Source: G963662605 sp963667005
GTDB taxonomy: Bacteria; Bacteroidota; Ignavibacteria; Ignavibacteriales; Ignavibacteriaceae
Direction: 5' to 3'
Length of the DNA: 64,000 nucleotides
Assembly (NCBI GenBank): GCA_963667005.1
Contig: OY762937.1
Coordinates: 2,852,001-2,916,000, forward strand
This document shows, piece by piece, positions 59,935 to 64,000 of this stretch. Each line of letters starts with the position of its first letter. Positions within the stretch are counted from its first letter, which is position 1. The position numbers were made by a program, and so were the translations under genes. The notes under the pieces were generated by a model that made no database searches, had not been told where the DNA came from, and saw only the letters and a list, made by a program, of their open reading frames with translations.

Positions 59935-62793
59935 ATGTCTGATGAATTCATCAATCGGCATGTCGGTTTAAATGATCAAGAAATCACCGAAATGCTGTCT
60001 ATCGTTGGCGTCAAAGATTTAACGCAGCTCATTAACGAGACGATTCCCGCATCAATACGTTTGCCTAAGGAATTAGATCTCGATGCATCCGAAAGCGAAT
60101 TTGAGTTTTTGAACTCGATCAGGAATATTGCGAAGAATAACACAATCGCAAAATCGTATATCGGTATGGGATATTACCCAACCATATTGCCAAGTGTCAT
60201 TCAAAGAAACATTCTGGAAAATCCCGGCTGGTATACCCAGTACACACCATATCAAGCGGAAATTTCTCAGGGTAGGTTAGAAGCTCTTTTAAATTTCCAG
60301 ACCATGGTTAGCGATTTAACTGCCTTGCCAATAGCCAACGCTTCTTTACTTGATGAAGGAACTGCTGCGGCTGAAGCTATGCTCATGCTGCATAATCTGG
60401 CTAAGTCAAAAGGCCGTAATAAAATACTTCTTTCCGAGGACATTTTCCCTCAGACTATTGATGTAATTAAAACCCGCGCGAAGTATCAGCATATCCTGGT
60501 AGCTACTGCTAAACCGGAAGTTAGTCAGCTCACAGAGGAGTATTTCGCTGTGGTTGTGCAATATCCAAATGGACTTGGTGAGATTGTTGATTATAGAGCG
60601 TTTACTGCTAGAGCTAAAGAACTCGGTATTTATGTCATCTTTATTGCTGATATTATGAGTTTGGCACTATTGACGCCTCCCGGAGAATTAGGCGCGGATG
60701 TCTGTGTTGGCTCAACTCAGAGATTTGGTGTCCCAATGGGTTTTGGCGGCCCTCATGCTGCGTTTTTTGCTGCCAAAGATGAATATAAACGAATGATCCC
60801 AGGAAGAATTATCGGAGCATCTGTAGACTCCAATGGAAACCTGGCTTACCGTATGGCTTTGCAGACAAGAGAACAGCACATCAAAAGAGAGAAGGCTACA
60901 AGCAATATTTGTACGTCGCAGGTCCTCTTAGCGATCATGGCTTCCATGTACGCAGTATATCACGGTCCGGATGGCATAAAAGCTATCGCAAGCCGGATTC
61001 ATAAGCTCACTAATGTACTAGAATATAGTTTAAATAACCTTGGATTACAGCAAGATAATAAATATTATTACGATACTCTACATTATGTTGTTTCTAATGA
61101 TATCCTTGAGAAGATACAGAAGATATCTATCGCTAAAAGCATTAATTTAAGATACTTAGCAAATAATGGATTAGACATATCATTAGACGAAACCACCTCG
61201 TTAAAGGATGTCGAAGAACTCGTATCAGTATTTGAAGAAGCACTGTCGAAAAAGATTTCAAATAGACTTGGTGATGCTCCTGCGAATCCGGCAATTCCGG
61301 AGTGGGCATCCCGTACAAGCAAATATTTGACCAGTCCGGTTTTTAGCAAGTATCACACTGAAACCGAGATGATGCGGTACATTAAACGTCTGGAGATGAA
61401 AGATCTCTCCCTTACAGCTTCCATGATCGCTTTGGGCTCATGCACTATGAAACTGAATCCGGCTTCAGCCATGATGCCCATAACCATGCCTGAATTTGCA
61501 AATATTCATCCTTTTGCACCAAGTAGTCAGATCAAAGGCTACCAGACAGTCGTTGAGGAGTTAGGAAAAGCTCTCTGCGAAATCACTGGATTCAAGGGGG
61601 TCTCTTTCCAGCCAAATTCCGGTGCCCAAGGTGAATATGCAGGCCTTTTGGTCATACGAAACTATTTTGAGGCAACAAATCAGACACATAGAAATGTCGT
61701 ACTGATTCCTGCCTCCGCACACGGTACAAATCCCGCCAGTGCGGTAATGGCTGGATTAGAGGTACAGATCGTCAATTGTGATGAAAACGGAAATATTGAT
61801 GTTGCCGACCTGAAAAGCAAAGCAGAAAAATACTCCGCAAATCTAGCAGCGTTAATGGTGACATATCCTTCAACACACGGTGTGTTTGAGACGGCTATAA
61901 AAGAAATCTGTGCAATCATTCATGAAAACGGCGGCCAGGTATATATGGATGGCGCTAATATGAATGCTCAGGTAGGTCTGACACAGCCCGGTATTATTGG
62001 GGCTGATGTTTGCCATATCAACCTGCATAAAACATTTGCAATTCCTCATGGAGGAGGCGGACCGGGCATGGGCCCGATTTGTGTAGCTGAACATCTTGTT
62101 CCATATCTCCCCAAACATTGCTTAACCGAAGGTTCACCTGCTGATTCGTTTGGCGCTGTGTCTGCTGCTCCTTTTGGAAGCGCGAACATATTGTTAATAT
62201 CCTTAGCGTATATTAAAATGCTTGGGGCGAAAGGCTTGCGGAAAGCAACAGAAATTGCCATCCTTAATGCTAACTACCTTATGAAACAGCTTGGGGATTA
62301 CTATAAAGTGCTCTATACCGGTGAAAACGGGAGAGTAGGGCATGAGTTAATTTTTGATTGCCGGGATTTCAAAAAAACCGCGAACGTGGAAGTTGAAGAC
62401 ATTGCCAAACGGTTGATGGATTATGGTTTTCATGCCCCAACGGTGTCATTTCCGGTGCATGGTACGTTAATGGTTGAACCAACCGAGAGTGAATCCAAAA
62501 AAGAATTAGACCGCTTTATTGAAGCGATGATATCTATAAAAAACGAGATTGATGAAATTGAATCCGGCAAAGCCGATAAAACCGATAACGTGCTGAAGAA
62601 TTCGCCTCATACTTGCCACTCAGTTGTGCAGGATGCGTGGAACCACAGTTATTCAAGAGAACAGGCTGCATATCCTGTCGAATCACTGAAGAAGTTCAAG
62701 TTCTGGCCTACAGTCGGAAGAATAAATAATGCTATCGGCGACCGGAATCTCATTTGTAGTTGTAACGATATTTCAGATTATGTGAGCAGTTGA
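59935..62793 (+). CDS. gcvP: Glycine dehydrogenase (decarboxylating), P-protein, single chain
   Basis: The PLP-dependent decarboxylase of the glycine cleavage system. FINRHVGLN starts it; VGSTQRFGVPMGFGGPHAAF near residue 265 and the PLP Lys in HINLHKTFAIPHGGGGPG near 700 are both present. 952 residues is the full-length fused form, as opposed to the split GcvPA/GcvPB. gcvT and gcvH are elsewhere. The 87-base leader is too short for a glycine riboswitch. Confidence 0.95.
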   Translation: MSDEFINRHVGLNDQEITEMLSIVGVKDLTQLINETIPASIRLPKELDLDASESEFEFLNSIRNIAKNNTIAKSYIGMGYYPTILPSVIQRNILENPGWYTQYTPYQAEISQGRLEALLNFQTMVSDLTALPIANASLLDEGTAAAEAMLMLHNLAKSKGRNKILLSEDIFPQTIDVIKTRAKYQHILVATAKPEVSQLTEEYFAVVVQYPNGLGEIVDYRAFTARAKELGIYVIFIADIMSLALLTPPGELGADVCVGSTQRFGVPMGFGGPHAAFFAAKDEYKRMIPGRIIGASVDSNGNLAYRMALQTREQHIKREKATSNICTSQVLLAIMASMYAVYHGPDGIKAIASRIHKLTNVLEYSLNNLGLQQDNKYYYDTLHYVVSNDILEKIQKISIAKSINLRYLANNGLDISLDETTSLKDVEELVSVFEEALSKKISNRLGDAPANPAIPEWASRTSKYLTSPVFSKYHTETEMMRYIKRLEMKDLSLTASMIALGSCTMKLNPASAMMPITMPEFANIHPFAPSSQIKGYQTVVEELGKALCEITGFKGVSFQPNSGAQGEYAGLLVIRNYFEATNQTHRNVVLIPASAHGTNPASAVMAGLEVQIVNCDENGNIDVADLKSKAEKYSANLAALMVTYPSTHGVFETAIKEICAIIHENGGQVYMDGANMNAQVGLTQPGIIGADVCHINLHKTFAIPHGGGGPGMGPICVAEHLVPYLPKHCLTEGSPADSFGAVSAAPFGSANILLISLAYIKMLGAKGLRKATEIAILNANYLMKQLGDYYKVLYTGENGRVGHELIFDCRDFKKTANVEVEDIAKRLMDYGFHAPTVSFPVHGTLMVEPTESESKKELDRFIEAMISIKNEIDEIESGKADKTDNVLKNSPHTCHSVVQDAWNHSYSREQAAYPVESLKKFKFWPTVGRINNAIGDRNLICSCNDISDYVSS

Positions 62794-62796
62794 TAT

Positions 62797-63204
62797 ATGA
62801 ATTATTGCGATGTACTCAGACAAGTAAAAACGATTGCAGTTCTGGGAATTTCAGATAAAGAAGACCGTGACAGCGGCAGAATTGCAAAATTTCTCCAATC
62901 AAAAAACTATCAAGTTGTCGGTGTTCATCCGATCTTGAAAGATGTTTTTGGAATTCCGGTTTATAAATCACTCGAGGAAATAGATCATCCTATTGACCTT
63001 GTCGATGTGTTCATAGGAGGAGACAGACTGCCTCAAGTTCTGCCGGCTTTGCTAAAAATAAAACCACAGTATGTTTGGCTTCAATTGGGTGTTTTCAACC
63101 AAGCCGTCATTGACGAGCTGCAGGCTGCAGGAATCCAAGTGATCTATGATGCCTGTATTGCCATTGAGTACTCAAGATGCCAATTCAACAAAGTGGGTGT
63201 ATGA
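62797..63204 (+). CDS. CoA-binding domain protein (YccU-like)
   Basis: A single Rossmann-like CoA-binding domain of 135 residues: VKTIAVLGISDKEDRDSGRIAKFL near the N-terminus, VGVHPILKDVFGIPVYKSLEEI near 45, and VWLQLGVFNQAVIDELQAAGIQVIYDACIAIEY at the end, as in YccU-type proteins. Its role is not known. It starts three bases after the gcvP stop and overlaps the next gene by four bases (ATGA). Confidence 0.88.
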   Translation: MNYCDVLRQVKTIAVLGISDKEDRDSGRIAKFLQSKNYQVVGVHPILKDVFGIPVYKSLEEIDHPIDLVDVFIGGDRLPQVLPALLKIKPQYVWLQLGVFNQAVIDELQAAGIQVIYDACIAIEYSRCQFNKVGV

Positions 63205-64000
63205 AAAGACTCATCTTTGTTTTTTTATTCCTTACCTGTATTTCGTTCGCACAAACTGTAAAGGATACTGCGTACTATCAGGAGCCGTTTGTTGTCATAG
63301 ACTCGATCATTCTCCGTGGAAATAAGATAACCGAACCACATGTCATTATGAATGAGTTGACTTTTAAACCCGGTGACACCTTGACGCTATCGGCTATGAA
63401 TTTCAACAGAGAAAGAATTTACAGTCTCGGTATATTTAACAAGGTCAACCTGTATCCAATGCCGGATGAACATAAAATGAATTTGTACATTGATGTTGAA
63501 GAAGCCTGGTATATTTGGCCTATTCCATTTATCGAACTTGTTGACCGGGATTGGAAGAAACTCTCATACGGTATAGATTTGTACATTAAGAATTTCCGGG
63601 GCGAAAACCAGACTCTTCATGTCAAAGGGGGATTCGGATACGACCCACACCTGACATTAAGCTACTATGTGCCATATTTATATCGTAAAGAACAGATATA
63701 TCTGAATTGGTCCGCATACTATGGAAACATAAAGAACCGGAGCCTGATCGCAGATACATTATTTGGCTCAAATTACAAACAAAGGTATATCTATTCGGCT
63801 TTGGGAATCGGTAAACGATTCTCCTTATACGACAGAGCAATTATCTCAGGAATGTTTGAGTACGTAAAGACGCCGCAATCGCCTGTTAATCCAAATTTTC
63901 CCGGAGAAACAATCGCAAGAATTCCATCAGTGAGCATAGCTTATAGTCATGATTCGCGCGATCTGGCTCAGTTTCCTTCCAAAGGAGTGTATATTGCTTC
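63201..64000 (+). CDS. POTRA/BamA-like outer-membrane protein, 3' end outside window
   Basis: The frame starts with ATG at 63201 and runs open to the window edge, about 266 codons. A signal peptide (MKRLIFVFLFLTCISFAQ) is followed by one POTRA-like module: VIDSIILRGNKITEPHVIMNEL, FKPGDTL and ERIYSLGIFNKVNLY. Strands that look like the 16-strand Omp85 barrel start soon after (PIPFIELVDRDW, LHVKGGFGYDPHLTLSYYVPYL). Only one POTRA is seen before the barrel, fewer than the five of classical BamA, so it is likely a BamA/TamA-family paralogue and not the main assembly factor. Confidence 0.75.
   Translation, partial: MKRLIFVFLFLTCISFAQTVKDTAYYQEPFVVIDSIILRGNKITEPHVIMNELTFKPGDTLTLSAMNFNRERIYSLGIFNKVNLYPMPDEHKMNLYIDVEEAWYIWPIPFIELVDRDWKKLSYGIDLYIKNFRGENQTLHVKGGFGYDPHLTLSYYVPYLYRKEQIYLNWSAYYGNIKNRSLIADTLFGSNYKQRYIYSALGIGKRFSLYDRAIISGMFEYVKTPQSPVNPNFPGETIARIPSVSIAYSHDSRDLAQFPSKGVYIA

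Noticed and set aside
1..64000. CRISPR arrays, rRNA genes, complete insertion sequences
   Set aside because: I saw no regularly spaced repeats, no rRNA-like conserved stretches and no transposase-like frames in the window.

Overview
The window looks like chromosomal DNA of a bacterium from the Bacteroidota/Chlorobiota (FCB) group, most like the Ignavibacteria/Kapabacteria side. The evidence is a C-terminal type IX-secretion-like sorting tail on a surface metalloprotease, a lipoprotein with a PNGGE-type domain, a TonB receptor with a carboxypeptidase-regulatory-like N-terminus, promoter-like TTTG-N19-TAnnTTTG sequences, a B12-dependent ribonucleotide reductase and a FolE/PTPS/SDR pterin cluster. 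This placement is an inference from gene content; no marker phylogeny was possible.

Layout. 1-170: start of a lipoprotein leaving the window on the left. 358-4062: one operon with murB, two thiol peroxidases and a three-gene pterin cluster. 4146-4411: tRNA-Ser(GCU) followed by a broken, interrupted copy of its own 3' half. 4504-10846: a restriction island (HsdR, a fused HsdM-HsdS and an unknown membrane protein). 11116-13897: TonB receptor with a small partner. 14077-16661: a glycosyltransferase and a POT-like permease sharing a terminator. 16874-21822: BamD, thioesterase, FG-GAP protein and secreted metalloprotease. 21815-26838: cytochrome c maturation genes ccmABCDEF with no ccmG or ccmH; its CcmE is the CxxxY type. 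26869-32988 (minus strand): methyltransferase, glycosyltransferase, moaC, moeA, mobA, proC and an aldose-epimerase-like gene, facing the ccm operon across a perfect bidirectional terminator. 33085-33780: divergent GroES-like protein and ribosomal L28. 33985-41052: a peptide-use cluster (OPT transporter, PqqD-like protein, Xaa-His dipeptidase, MFSD1-like transporter, outer-membrane protein, M29-like aminopeptidase). 41045-43672 (minus): LytTR regulator, LytS-type kinase, LiaF-like membrane protein. 43945-48300: NrdJ and PdxJ. 48511-52320: a PduS/PduT-like pair without other microcompartment genes, then a U32 protein and a metallo-hydrolase. 52456-59847: the conserved yceD-rpmF-plsX-fabH-fabD-(DUF3109)-fabG-acpP-fabF-rnc run. 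59935-63204: glycine dehydrogenase and a CoA-binding protein. 63201-64000: a POTRA/beta-barrel outer-membrane protein running off the right edge.

The candidates most worth attention are the PduS-PduT satellite pair, the peptide-use cluster with a repeated promoter-proximal sequence, the CcmE variant in a system without CcmH, the possible biopterin cluster, and the tRNA-linked restriction island with its unknown membrane protein. Apart from the tRNA region (4063-4503) there is no gene-free stretch longer than 300 bases.
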